From contig NZ_ASGZ01000070.1 of the NCBI RefSeq assembly GCF_000495475.1, positions 62,001 to 126,000 on the forward strand: a DNA stretch of 64,000 nucleotides, in the 5' to 3' direction. This stretch comes from Candidatus Halobonum tyrrellensis G22. GTDB lineage: Archaea; Halobacteriota; Halobacteria; Halobacteriales; Haloferacaceae. Positions 43,085 through 51,926 of the stretch are shown piece by piece; the stretch's first letter is position 1, and each line of letters begins with the position of its first letter. Under the pieces are notes generated by a model, which was not told the origin of the DNA, ran no database searches, and saw only the letters and a list, made by a program, of their open reading frames with translations. A program made the position numbers and the translations under genes.

Positions 43085-46000
43085 CTAAGGTTGTCCTGCA
43101 GAGAGTGTGTATATTGACAGCGACGTCGTTTTGCTTCCCGCTGGGAGGACTGCAGTATCAAGACAGAACTCTTGGAGTGGCCCCCGCCAGTGAAGCGTTT
43201 TAGTGTCATCATCAGTAATTCCGAGTGCGTTGTATAGTCGCTTCCAGATCAGCGTCTGATCGAATTCGTCAGCATCTGCTGGTGTTACCCGGAATACCGA
43301 TTCGCTAGCGATGATCACGAGTTTCTTCTTCATCCGCGACATGGCGACATTGAGTCGGTTCGGATTCAGGAGAAACTCAGACTCCCCACGGACGTAGTCA
43401 GGGTCACTTGCAGTCGCGGAGACAAACATTACGTCGCGTTCACCGCCTTGAAAACGCTCCACAGTATCAGCAGTTACCCTATCACCAATCGATTCACGGA
43501 GCCGTCCTTTCTGTGCGTTGTGCGGCGTAACTACTCCAATGTCTCCCGCCGTCTCATTGAGTGCTTCTAGCATTGCCTGAATCAGTGCCACCTCAGTCCG
43601 ATTTGCATCCTGGCTCTCGGCTTCATCGTGGATGATAAGCGTGACAGGGCACTCAGGCGCCATCGCTGCGTCAACACCATCGGTAACAGGATCAGTAGAC
43701 GCGAGGATATCCTCCTGTTCGGACCGCAGTCGGATGCCGTCATCAGTATACACGAGGTCAGTGAGAAGATCTGCGACTAGTTTGTGTAGCCGATACGTCT
43801 TATCCAGCCGAGTGATTGGGATAGCATCGTCCACGTTCGGTGAAGCCGGAATGGCGTATTCGACTTCGTCAAGGTCACCTCGGAGGAAACGCACGAAGTC
43901 CAGTACAGACATAAATGGGGCATTCTCTTGGATCGTACGGCGATCTTCTCCATCCCAGTTGTGTTGCTGAACAGGTTCCATCTGCCTGTGATCTCCAATT
44001 AACAGCGTCTGAGCTCCGTCGCGGAGATACGCGCTCGCGAGGAGTGTCTGTGGAAGATTGAGCATGCTCGCTTCATCGATGGCTAGTAGATCGATAAACG
44101 ATTCACCGGCTTCCATCAGATCCTCAGCACTGTCAGCGCCAAACACCGGGCCAGCAGTCTTATCGACGACTCCCCGAAGTGATGTAGTCGTCGTGAAGAG
44201 CACTACGTGCTTGCGATCACCACTCGCACTTTCGGAGACGTGAGGAGTCAGCAGCTCAGAGACGCGGTCGAGATCATCGTCGTCGTAATAACTCCGGTAT
44301 TCTACGTTGGGAAGTGCGAGTTCGTCTCGGTCTCCAGAGAGCACACGCACGAACGCTGTTTCATCGAGATCTCCCGTCGCATCGTGGAATGCCGTCCATC
44401 GATTCGCGACGTCTTCGAGTGCTTCGTCAACCGCCGTGTGTGACGGCGCGGTTACGACTGTGACAAGCCGTCGGTCATCTTGTTCGGCGGCCCAGAGACG
44501 AGCAAGTACAGCGGGTGCAAGCGTGTAGCTTGTCTTTCCCGTTCCGGGTGGTCCCTGGAGGACCGATACCGTATGGTCTATCTCACGGACGAATTGCTTC
44601 TGCCGGCCGAGTGGGGCTTGACCTGTCGCATCCTCGTAACGATCGAGAAACGCGTCTATCGTATCGGGTGCATAGAGTTGCTGTTCAAATTGCTCTGACC
44701 GTTTATCGGTAAATGCAGCATCCAATTGCTGATAAAGGGCGTTTGAATCAGTGTGTTCTAAGGCTGCATACGCACGCTGGCTCGGGTAGCTGTCGGCGTA
44801 CGGATCAAGGATGAAGAGATCACCCTCTTCAATGAGTGTGTCGTACTCACCGGCATCGGCTGGGTTTATCTCCGCATCGCAGTGCCATTCTATGAAGCGT
44901 TCATGACCGTATCCACCAATTTTCGAGGCAGTAATGACGATTTGATGGTGTTCCCGATCGAACGTCTGTACGGTGGCCTTCGCCGAATGCTCGATGTGTT
45001 CTGGTGAGGACACATCTACGTGTTCGAGCCCACCGTTTGCACTGCGTTGGAGCTTCGTCATTACACGCCAACTCCCGGATCCGCTTCCCTCATTGCCTTT
45101 GATCCGGCAGCTATCGAGTACGTGGTCAGGATCCTCGAAGAGATCACCGTACATCAGTTGACCCTCAACTTGGTAATCCCACTGACCGATGTCGCTAACG
45201 TTCGTCACCCGGAATATCGTTGAGTCGCCTGATTGCACCCGCTGACGTGGCGGGTCTAAGTAGTGGTCAAGACATTCTTGCCGATGGGTAGCATATTCGA
45301 GGTCAAGGTACTCCTGACAAGCCTCGCCCAAATTCGTGTCCGGTAATCCGAACGCCGGGAGATTCGGGATCGAAATCGGCCGCTTGCTCATTTGGAAGTT
45401 TTTGTAGCCGATACCCCGCTCAGTATGCTCTAACGCCTCACACAGTTTCAACGCAAGTGCCGTTACATCCGCTTGCTGGATTCGTTCACTTCTTGGTCCA
45501 TCCCGGAACCGATACGTCGAGAGAGTATTCGCATCCTGCTCGGATGCATCTTCTAAGAGCTCGTCGAGTTTGCCTTGCGCCCCCCAGATATACTCTAATG
45601 GGATCTGGTTCCCGTATCGGTTGTGAAGCGGATACCAGCCGTCTGGACTCTCGCCTTCGCCGCCAAGTAGGAGACGAATCGAATCATCCTCGGAGACATA
45701 TGGCCGCCATCGTTCGAATAGTCCGGTTCGGAATACCGTTCGAAGATCAAGTTGTCCATCACCTCGCTCAACGACCCAGTCGTCATTGGTCCAGTTCCAT
45801 TTGTCGTGCTTCTCATCACCAGCGTATGCGCTGAGTTGTTCGACGGTTTGGACTAGACCTGTCCCAGGATACCGAAGCGCCAGTCGTTTGGTGATGTCGT
45901 CGTGGACGATCGAGACCATCCGTTGATCGATCCCCTCCCGCAATCCGAGTAGATCGCGGACGGCCGGAGATCCAAACGTACTAGGTTGTCGTTGAACCGA

Positions 46001-47533
46001 CTCCATAAGCGCATCTCGCTCATGTTGAGAGTAGAAGTAGAGGTGCACTCGTGCCTCATCATCGTATCCTGCTTCGTGGGCCGCAGTATGGAGGGATTCG
46101 AATAGCGTCTCGAAGAACCGCTCTAATAACTCGCTTTCCTCCTCTCGACTCGCTGTCTGGCCAGTTTCTAGACGCTGTGACAGCTCAACTACCTCGCGCG
46201 GTTCGATCTTGTTTCCATTGATACGACCGGCCAGCAATGCCAATCTGTCCCGCACATGGTCCTCCTGCACGTAGAGGTAAACCCGGAGAAGCGACCCCCG
46301 TTCGTAGGGCACGTCCAACGCAGGATGCGGATCGTCGTCCGGCAATGAACCATTTCCACTCCCCTTCAGGAACTGCACATCATCGAATCGGTCGTACGCC
46401 GGATCGAGTGCCTCCTGCAACATCTGAGCTCGTTGCACGATATCCTCTAGTCGATCACCAAGCGTTCCCTCCGTCTCAAGTGCTCGAACGAGCCGTTCGT
46501 TCTCAACGCGTAGCCCATCGTAATCGATAGGACGTGTATCTGGGTCAGCCTCGTACAGTTCGCTGAGTTCGTGAATGCGGTCGATCCCTTGGGCGTTGAG
46601 CCGTTGCTGATCGCCCTGTGTCAGGTTCAGTAGTGCGGGATCTCCCGACTCAATTGCCTTCGTGAAACAGACACCATTGTATGGACAGCCGTCGCACTTC
46701 CGTTCTAGTCGATAGCCGACCTCCTCAAAGGATTGCTGAGCGAGGTCATGAAGTTCACCTTCCCGTTTGAGTAAACGCTTGACCTCCGCAGTTCGTGACT
46801 CCCGGTCAATGTAATCGACTTCGTCGAGCGCCGTCGTTTGAAGATCTGCTTCTCGATTAATAACCGCTGCTTGGGGTTCGTGCTCAAATCCGAGGTCGGT
46901 GACAACCTCATCGATGAGGAGGCTGTATATTGTCGCCTGTATCTGATGGGCTGTTTTGTCTTTCCAAGCAGTCTTCACTTCTAGAACACGCGACCGGACT
47001 CCTCCGTCGATCGGTTCTAGAGTAATGAGATCAGCTATGCCGGTTATATCCCAAACACCGATCTGCCCCGTGATTGGCAATTGGAAGAGGGCTATCAGGT
47101 CATCATCGGGTCCGAGCGCTGCTGCTTCCTCAACAAGCCGCTCAAACTGAGTCCGCACCGACTGCTTCCATCGGTCACCTGGTGTTTCACTTTCGCCTCC
47201 GTCAGGGAGTGTAACTGTCGGCGGCCATGTTTCGTCGAATGTAACCGGATCGCTGTCTTTGTCCTTATCGCCGGCGACTGTTGAAGCACGACTGGCAAGG
47301 ACTTCTAACTGGGTATCCTCAAATGAGAGGCCGATCTCGGCGAAGAGTCCACTATGAGTATTTCGGTCGTGCCAATTCCGTTTGTCCACAATCGCCTGGT
47401 CGAAATATTTCAGTCGGAAAAAGCGCGAACAACCAGAGTAGTTGATGTACTGGCCGATACCGCTCGGAGTGAGCGAGACGGATGGCCGTGTCCCCTCTGT
47501 CACCATTTTGTTCACTTTCAGGTCAAATGACAT
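43085..47533 (-). CDS. Cas4-like nuclease fused to an intact SF1 helicase
   Basis: The protein has 1482 aa from ATG 47531-47533. The N-terminal nuclease has a Cas4-type cysteine set (NYSGCSRFF near residue 35, CDGCPYNGVC near 283) and a PD-(D/E)XK core with GIADLITL and VLEVKTAWKD (about 165-195). The C-terminal helicase has QGPPGTGKTS (about 990-1000), IDEASML (about 1149), LIGDHRQMEP (about 1176), VVTPHNAQKG, RFQGGERDVMFVSAT and NRLNVAMSRMKK (about 1390). The order is that of Dna2/Upf1-like nuclease-helicases. It probably unwinds and cuts invading or damaged DNA. Divergent from the 177-aa gene at 47634. Confidence 0.88.
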   Translation of the reverse strand: MSFDLKVNKMVTEGTRPSVSLTPSGIGQYINYSGCSRFFRLKYFDQAIVDKRNWHDRNTHSGLFAEIGLSFEDTQLEVLASRASTVAGDKDKDSDPVTFDETWPPTVTLPDGGESETPGDRWKQSVRTQFERLVEEAAALGPDDDLIALFQLPITGQIGVWDITGIADLITLEPIDGGVRSRVLEVKTAWKDKTAHQIQATIYSLLIDEVVTDLGFEHEPQAAVINREADLQTTALDEVDYIDRESRTAEVKRLLKREGELHDLAQQSFEEVGYRLERKCDGCPYNGVCFTKAIESGDPALLNLTQGDQQRLNAQGIDRIHELSELYEADPDTRPIDYDGLRVENERLVRALETEGTLGDRLEDIVQRAQMLQEALDPAYDRFDDVQFLKGSGNGSLPDDDPHPALDVPYERGSLLRVYLYVQEDHVRDRLALLAGRINGNKIEPREVVELSQRLETGQTASREEESELLERFFETLFESLHTAAHEAGYDDEARVHLYFYSQHERDALMESVQRQPSTFGSPAVRDLLGLREGIDQRMVSIVHDDITKRLALRYPGTGLVQTVEQLSAYAGDEKHDKWNWTNDDWVVERGDGQLDLRTVFRTGLFERWRPYVSEDDSIRLLLGGEGESPDGWYPLHNRYGNQIPLEYIWGAQGKLDELLEDASEQDANTLSTYRFRDGPRSERIQQADVTALALKLCEALEHTERGIGYKNFQMSKRPISIPNLPAFGLPDTNLGEACQEYLDLEYATHRQECLDHYLDPPRQRVQSGDSTIFRVTNVSDIGQWDYQVEGQLMYGDLFEDPDHVLDSCRIKGNEGSGSGSWRVMTKLQRSANGGLEHVDVSSPEHIEHSAKATVQTFDREHHQIVITASKIGGYGHERFIEWHCDAEINPADAGEYDTLIEEGDLFILDPYADSYPSQRAYAALEHTDSNALYQQLDAAFTDKRSEQFEQQLYAPDTIDAFLDRYEDATGQAPLGRQKQFVREIDHTVSVLQGPPGTGKTSYTLAPAVLARLWAAEQDDRRLVTVVTAPSHTAVDEALEDVANRWTAFHDATGDLDETAFVRVLSGDRDELALPNVEYRSYYDDDDLDRVSELLTPHVSESASGDRKHVVLFTTTTSLRGVVDKTAGPVFGADSAEDLMEAGESFIDLLAIDEASMLNLPQTLLASAYLRDGAQTLLIGDHRQMEPVQQHNWDGEDRRTIQENAPFMSVLDFVRFLRGDLDEVEYAIPASPNVDDAIPITRLDKTYRLHKLVADLLTDLVYTDDGIRLRSEQEDILASTDPVTDGVDAAMAPECPVTLIIHDEAESQDANRTEVALIQAMLEALNETAGDIGVVTPHNAQKGRLRESIGDRVTADTVERFQGGERDVMFVSATASDPDYVRGESEFLLNPNRLNVAMSRMKKKLVIIASESVFRVTPADADEFDQTLIWKRLYNALGITDDDTKTLHWRGPLQEFCLDTAVLPAGSKTTSLSIYTLSAGQP

Positions 47534-47633
47534 AAGCGCTTGCCTGATCGACCCCGTTCGTATACCCTGTAGTTAGATCGGTCGGCGATGTCGATCGGAG
47601 GGGAGCCCTCTTCTGGATTGGTGGAAGCCGATA

Positions 47634-48167
47634 GTGGCACCATCACACAGGTGGCTATACTATCATCCCCTGAGTAATCGTCCCGAAAGTTACCTCCTAG
47701 ATATATTTATATACCAGAATGGAGAATACAATCCTATGGTAGGAAACACATCATATTGTCTCCGACAGCAAAATTCGAAAGAGGCTGCCTATGAGGGCCT
47801 GTGTGAGGTAATTTCAGCGCTCCCGGTTTCGTCCGAATGGTCAATTAACGTAGAGTGGGAGTCGGAAACCCATGTACATGAGACAACTAAGTACGTAGTG
47901 ACAGATAAGATCACTCGATACGGTGAAGATGCACTCAAGATTCAGGGACGAGGCGGTAAGCAGACCGGAGGGAAGTACGAGATAATCCCAAAGCCAAATA
48001 ACTCGCCGTGGATTATCTATTATCTTCCAGACAATACGATTGGTTGGGAAGAAGAACTAAAGAGCTTAGTTGTTCACCTCCCAGCTGGCAAGTTCATTGA
48101 GGAAGATAGTGGTCAACCTCTTCTCCTCGAAAATATAGAATACCTAAAAGAGTATTTGGGGTTCTAG
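47634..48167 (+). CDS. hypothetical protein of the nuclease-helicase cassette
   Basis: The protein has 177 aa from GTG 47634 (HRWLYYHPLSNRPESYLLDI). It is aromatic-rich and alpha/beta with no recognised motif. It is more AT-rich than host genes. It lies between the nuclease-helicase promoter and the right-hand duplicated segment, so it probably travelled with the cassette. Confidence 0.6.
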   Translation: MAPSHRWLYYHPLSNRPESYLLDIFIYQNGEYNPMVGNTSYCLRQQNSKEAAYEGLCEVISALPVSSEWSINVEWESETHVHETTKYVVTDKITRYGEDALKIQGRGGKQTGGKYEIIPKPNNSPWIIYYLPDNTIGWEEELKSLVVHLPAGKFIEEDSGQPLLLENIEYLKEYLGF

Positions 48168-48177
48168 ACTACTGCAC

Positions 48178-48270
48178 GCGTGCGTCGGCTACGAAAATGT
48201 TAGTCAACGGTGAAGGGATATCCTCAAACGGTTGCCCGTCGGGGACGAGAGATCCGCTCACAGGACGGGG
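48178..48270 (+). pseudogene. 3' fragment of the 72-aa gene at 41259
   Basis: The sequence repeats the ACVGYEN...RQ..VRIL...RRG coding stretch of 41259-41477 with substitutions and frame disruption, and without the 5' half. It continues directly into the duplicated stem-loop and the intact 99-aa gene, marking the right border of the duplicated segment. Confidence 0.6.
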
Positions 48271-48286
48271 GGGCCGCCGTGGGCTG

Positions 48287-48316
48287 TTTGTCGAGCCTCG
48301 ATGGGTGGAGGCTCGA
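48287..48316 (+). promoter_or_regulatory. stem-loop leader masking a GGAGG ribosome-binding site
   Basis: This is the same TTTGTC plus 9-base stem TCGAGCCTC/GAGGCTCGA with loop GATGGGTG as at 41491, and it precedes ATG 48321 with the same spacing. Confidence 0.62.
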
Positions 48317-48320
48317 ATCC

Positions 48321-48620
48321 ATGAGCGAACACCCAGAGATCGAGGTTCACCAGCAGACAGCGTTCGGCGACGATGGCCAGCTCGAAGTCACCGAATCTAG
48401 TGTCGAAACCTCCTTGGAGGATTTCGGTGCTGACGTTGACCATCGGGAGCGCGACTCTCGGATTGACCGACCTTCAGCGAGTGAGTTCGGCGTCGACGAT
48501 AGACCACAGGTAAAGCAGTCCTCGGAAAGCAACCAATCCGCTCTGTTTGTTGAGACGGATGATGATCAGCAGACCCTTACCGGTGATGACGCCGCACTAG
48601 GCTGGCTAGTCGATGAGTGA
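48321..48620 (+). CDS. acidic 99-aa hypothetical protein (intact copy)
   Basis: ATG 48321 opens MSEHPEIEVHQQTAFGDDG, a protein rich in Glu/Asp/Ser (ESSVETSLEDFGADVDHRE). It has no predicted rigid fold and could be an adaptor. A broken duplicate is at 41525-41817. Function unknown. Confidence 0.65.
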   Translation: MSEHPEIEVHQQTAFGDDGQLEVTESSVETSLEDFGADVDHRERDSRIDRPSASEFGVDDRPQVKQSSESNQSALFVETDDDQQTLTGDDAALGWLVDE

Positions 48621-48657
48621 CCGAGTAGGTACGAATCTTTATTAAGACTATCAAGAC

Positions 48658-49002
48658 ATGGTTTCTACAGAGCAAATGCCCGAGAGTCAGACAGAGCACA
48701 TCGATTACTATCCATCCGGATGGAACGAGGAGATACACGATCAGTACTACGTCGAATGGGTCTACGACGATGATCCAACGATTCTCGTCCGGTTGGACGG
48801 TACCATGGGAGAAGGCGACTATTCAGTCGTTCCCATAACCGGCGTGAACTCTGACGGCGAAGAGTTCGTAACCAGCCCCATCTCACAGCTTTCAGAGGAG
48901 GAGGCATTTGCGGTCGCAGAGACTCTCATCTACGCGATGAATGGGACTGCTGGTCGGGTGAAAGGCGAAGCAGAATTCACGGGTGATCAAGACGGATCGT
49001 AA
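48658..49002 (+). CDS. acidic hypothetical protein
   Basis: The protein has 114 aa from ATG 48658. Beta-rich core (YYVEWVYDDDPTILVRLDG) and a C-terminal helix (EEEAFAVAETLIYAMNGTA). Preceded by a TATA-like TTTATTAAGA (48639-48648) at a plausible promoter distance, suggesting a leaderless transcript. No recognised family. The 271 bases that follow hold no gene I can support. Confidence 0.6.
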   Translation: MVSTEQMPESQTEHIDYYPSGWNEEIHDQYYVEWVYDDDPTILVRLDGTMGEGDYSVVPITGVNSDGEEFVTSPISQLSEEEAFAVAETLIYAMNGTAGRVKGEAEFTGDQDGS

Positions 49003-49273
49003 GACTCCTTCAGACACTCAGTGGAGCGAAATCCCTATAGAATCAACCCTAGCGAATTGAGGTCGGGCACGGCAAACAGAGCGGTATTTCTCTCCACGGT
49101 GACCTCGGTTTATCGACGTTTCTATGAGGTTTCAACCAATGTACTGAGGCTACTTAGCGAGCAGTTTAAGATCCTCAGGACGTACGTTGGCAGGATCGGC
49201 CCCACCATCGCATTCGATCAATCGACTGTTAAGCGCAACTTGCCCCGCTTCGGAAACTCACCGAGACAGGAGA

Positions 49274-49963
49274 TTAGGTATAATCCGGCCGTTCGGCGTA
49301 CTCGATAGGATCTGTCTCATCGAGACTCTGGAACGCCTTTAGACGGAAAGCGCACGCATCACAGGTTCCACAAGCGGGTTCACTTTCTCGATAGCAACTC
49401 CACGTATGTTCGTAGGGAACATTCAGCTCAAGACCACGCTCGGCGATATCCGTCTTTGACCACTCGACAAACGGTGCTTCAATCGAAATCTCCGTCTCGT
49501 CCTTCGTGCCGACGTCAACGACCGTCTGAAACGCCTCGAAGAAGGCGGGTCGACAATCAGGATATCCAGAGAAGTCCTCTGAGTGAGCGCCGATGAACAC
49601 AGCACCACAGTCGTTTGCTTCGGCGTATGAGGTAGCCATTGAGAGGAGGTTCGAGTTCCGGAAGGGGACATACGAACTCGGGACTTCATCACTATCCAAG
49701 TCTGCATCCGCTACCTCCATCTCATCATCCGTGAGGCTTGATGAGCCGATCTGCGAGAGATGGTCAGTAGTGAGATGGAGGAAATCGGCGGCATCAAAGT
49801 AGTCAGCCTGCCGCTGTGCACAGTCGTATTCCTTCGATTCCGTACGCTGGCCATACGAGGTGTGGAGCAGATAGAGCTCGTACCCCGAATCCTCGGCAAC
49901 TGCTGCTGCCGTCGCACTGTCCATCCCACCGGATGCGAGGACGACTGCACGTTGATCAGTCAT
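49274..49963 (-). CDS. queC: 7-cyano-7-deazaguanine (preQ0) synthase QueC
   Basis: The protein has 229 aa. It catalyses the ATP-dependent conversion of 7-carboxy-7-deazaguanine to preQ0. The N-type ATP pyrophosphatase loop is SGGMDS at residues 11-16, followed by LLHTSYGQRTESKE. The C-terminal zinc site is CYRESEPACGTCDAC (about 197-211). The start overlaps the folE stop by 4 bases. It is the last gene of a leftward queD-queE-folE-queC operon, placed directly against DNA-transglycosylase genes and so probably dedicated to DNA rather than tRNA modification. Confidence 0.93.
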   Translation of the reverse strand: MTDQRAVVLASGGMDSATAAAVAEDSGYELYLLHTSYGQRTESKEYDCAQRQADYFDAADFLHLTTDHLSQIGSSSLTDDEMEVADADLDSDEVPSSYVPFRNSNLLSMATSYAEANDCGAVFIGAHSEDFSGYPDCRPAFFEAFQTVVDVGTKDETEISIEAPFVEWSKTDIAERGLELNVPYEHTWSCYRESEPACGTCDACAFRLKAFQSLDETDPIEYAERPDYT

Positions 49964-50574
49964 AGCCTCCCCTCCGTTCGGGTGACAGCGGCTCGGAATT
50001 GCTCTCGTTCTGGCTCGGTCAACTCCCCAATGGTAGCTCTAGTAGTGGTCGTGCTTTCCGTTTCGATGCCGCGCATCGCTTCACAGAGGTGCGTTGCGTT
50101 CATTTCGACGAGTACTGCCGGTGCATCGAGTTCGTCAGCCAAACCCGATGCGATATCGTTTGTAAGCCGTTCTTGCATCGTCAGAGACCGGGACTGCCAG
50201 CGAACGTACCGCGTGAGCTTAGAGAGTCCAACGACAGACTCGTCAGGTCGATATGCAAGATTGACGGTCCCGAAGAATGGTAGCAGATGGTGCTCACAAA
50301 GCGAATACACCGGAATATCCGTCTTCACCACAAGCCCATCCGAGTCAGCATCGAACGTCCGTATAGTCGGCTTCGCCGGCTCGCGATCACCTTCAGTCAG
50401 TGTCGCGAACGTTTCAGGAACCCGCCGTTGCCACGTATCAATGAGTTCGTCACGGTCTGGATCTTCGCCTACTGCCTCAAGTAGGAGTCGAGCACCCTGC
50501 TGTGCTTGTTCCCAATCGATCTTCTCTTCGGCTGTGTCCGTCCGTTTCGAAAACTGAGAGTGATTACTTGTCAT
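49960..50574 (-). CDS. folE: GTP cyclohydrolase I (FolE-type)
   Basis: I take ATG 50572-50574, two bases upstream of the queE stop, over an upstream in-frame start: 204 aa. It makes dihydroneopterin triphosphate from GTP, the first step to preQ0. Visible signature: SLCEHHLLPFFGTVNLAY (zinc Cys and His pair) and THLCEAMRGI with the second cysteine. It belongs to the GCYH-IA family; many archaea use the unrelated GCYH-IB enzyme, so a FolE of this type is consistent with an acquired operon. Confidence 0.92.
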   Translation of the reverse strand: MTSNHSQFSKRTDTAEEKIDWEQAQQGARLLLEAVGEDPDRDELIDTWQRRVPETFATLTEGDREPAKPTIRTFDADSDGLVVKTDIPVYSLCEHHLLPFFGTVNLAYRPDESVVGLSKLTRYVRWQSRSLTMQERLTNDIASGLADELDAPAVLVEMNATHLCEAMRGIETESTTTTRATIGELTEPEREQFRAAVTRTEGRL

Positions 50575-50575
50575 G

Positions 50576-51343
50576 TTATGTACCGGGTGCGTCGTTCCAG
50601 AGATCAACGTGTAGCCGGGGGGTGTATCGATAGCCGTGCTCCATCGCTAACTCAGCGACAGCATTACGTCGTTCATCAAGTTCGTCTCGCGTAGTACCCT
50701 CCGGCATCAATAACACATCCGAGTCCGTGATGTTCGTCTCGGTTGCCTGTCGGACTCGGTCAAGGATCTGTTCTATCTCGACGAGATCATCCGGCCCGGT
50801 AACCACGAATTTGAGCTGAGACTCGTATCTATCGACCAAGCCGGACAAGGCATCCATATCGATACGGCTCTCTTCGTGTCGATCTTCCCACTCTCCCTCA
50901 CCCTTCGGATCCCTCTCCGGCGTCGGTGTACTAGAGGAGAGTTTCGGGCTGATACTCGCGAGATCGATCGGAGCACCGGGCTGGATTGTGCCATTCGTCT
51001 CGACTGTCGTGTGATACCCCAATTCGTTCAACCGCTCTAATAGCGTAGCTGACTCAGTATGGATGAGTGGCTCCCCACCCGTGAGTACGACGTGGTCGGC
51101 CTTCTCGTGCACTTGAATCTCCTCGACAATCTCGTCGAGTGTCATCTGAGCATGCGTGGGCTCCCAAGAGGTATGGTACGAATCACAGAACCAGCACCGG
51201 AGATTGCACCCACTGGTGCGAACGAAGACACTTGGCACGCCAGCTAGCTTCCCTTCCCCCTGCAACGAGTAGAACAACTCGTTGATCGGTAGCGTCTCTC
51301 CCTCAGTCGCCCCGTCAGAGTCGGTACGGCTATTGACTGGCAT
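50576..51343 (-). CDS. queE: 7-carboxy-7-deazaguanine synthase QueE
   Basis: ATG 51341-51343 (MPVNSRTDSDGATEG) starts one base beyond the queD stop; 255 aa. A radical-SAM enzyme that turns 6-carboxytetrahydropterin into 7-carboxy-7-deazaguanine. Motifs: FYSLQGEG near the N-terminus, then SGCNLRCWFCDSYHTSW with CX3CX2C, and LTGGEPLIH (GGEP, SAM binding). A central insertion (PTPERDPKGEGEWEDRHEES) is longer than in compact bacterial QueE. Third step of the pathway. Confidence 0.93.
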   Translation of the reverse strand: MPVNSRTDSDGATEGETLPINELFYSLQGEGKLAGVPSVFVRTSGCNLRCWFCDSYHTSWEPTHAQMTLDEIVEEIQVHEKADHVVLTGGEPLIHTESATLLERLNELGYHTTVETNGTIQPGAPIDLASISPKLSSSTPTPERDPKGEGEWEDRHEESRIDMDALSGLVDRYESQLKFVVTGPDDLVEIEQILDRVRQATETNITDSDVLLMPEGTTRDELDERRNAVAELAMEHGYRYTPRLHVDLWNDAPGT

Positions 51344-51344
51344 C

Positions 51345-51800
51345 TCAGTACGTTGCCCCAGCACAGAGCTCGGAAGTCTCGCTTACTTGAACTGAGACCT
51401 GAGAGACAGAGTCCGGTAGTTCCTCCAAAAATCGTTCCTCCAAGAGAACGCCCATCACTTCAGCCGTTGGAGGGTGGTCAAGAATAACAAGCGCGTCCGC
51501 GTCTCCCGATTGCTCAAACGCATCGATGAGCGGATCGCCTTTTTCGAGCAAGAATCGGTGGTCCCATTCAGATATGACTGAGGTAATATCTCCCTTGTCC
51601 ACGATCCACCCTTCCTCGGTGAGCGTACCCGTCACCTTCACCGTAATCTCGTAGTTGTGTCCGTGTGGCCTGCTACACTTGCCATCATGGTGGAGGATCC
51701 GATGACCAGAACTGATGCGAATAGGTCGGTCTTTCCCCACCTCCAAAGTTCGCTCTCCAGAGTCGTGGAGAGCGCTCGTGGGCTGTTGTCCAAGAGGCAC
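51345..51800 (-). CDS. queD: 6-carboxytetrahydropterin synthase QueD
   Basis: The protein has 151 aa, apparently from GTG 51798-51800. Motifs: SSGHRILHHDGKCSRPHGHNY, combining the catalytic Cys with the HxH zinc ligands, and the later LDHPPTAEVMG with the third His/Glu region. It converts dihydroneopterin triphosphate to 6-carboxytetrahydropterin. First gene of the operon and divergent from the DpdA-type gene. A TATA-like AATATTTT (minus strand, 51826-51834) lies about 30 bases upstream of the start. Confidence 0.93.
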   Translation of the reverse strand: MPLGQQPTSALHDSGERTLEVGKDRPIRISSGHRILHHDGKCSRPHGHNYEITVKVTGTLTEEGWIVDKGDITSVISEWDHRFLLEKGDPLIDAFEQSGDADALVILDHPPTAEVMGVLLEERFLEELPDSVSQVSVQVSETSELCAGATY

Positions 51801-51839
51801 GCCGCTGGGTTCTTCAGGTACTCACAAAATATTATCGAT

Positions 51840-51926
51840 AGAGTATCCCGGTATTCGTAGGGTGGTATCGAGGTGAGAAAGAGAGATTGATATACCCCAC
51901 CTCAATAAAACAATCAGGGATACTCT
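51840..51926. promoter_or_regulatory. divergent queD/dpdA promoter with 10-base inverted repeat
   Basis: AGAGTATCCC (51840-51849) and GGGATACTCT (51917-51926) are perfect reverse complements, one facing each divergent gene; the right one abuts the GTG start of the transglycosylase gene. TATA-like elements lie at 51826-51834 (leftward) and around CAATAAAAC near 51903-51911 (rightward). This arrangement would allow one regulator to control precursor synthesis and base insertion together. Confidence 0.5.
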
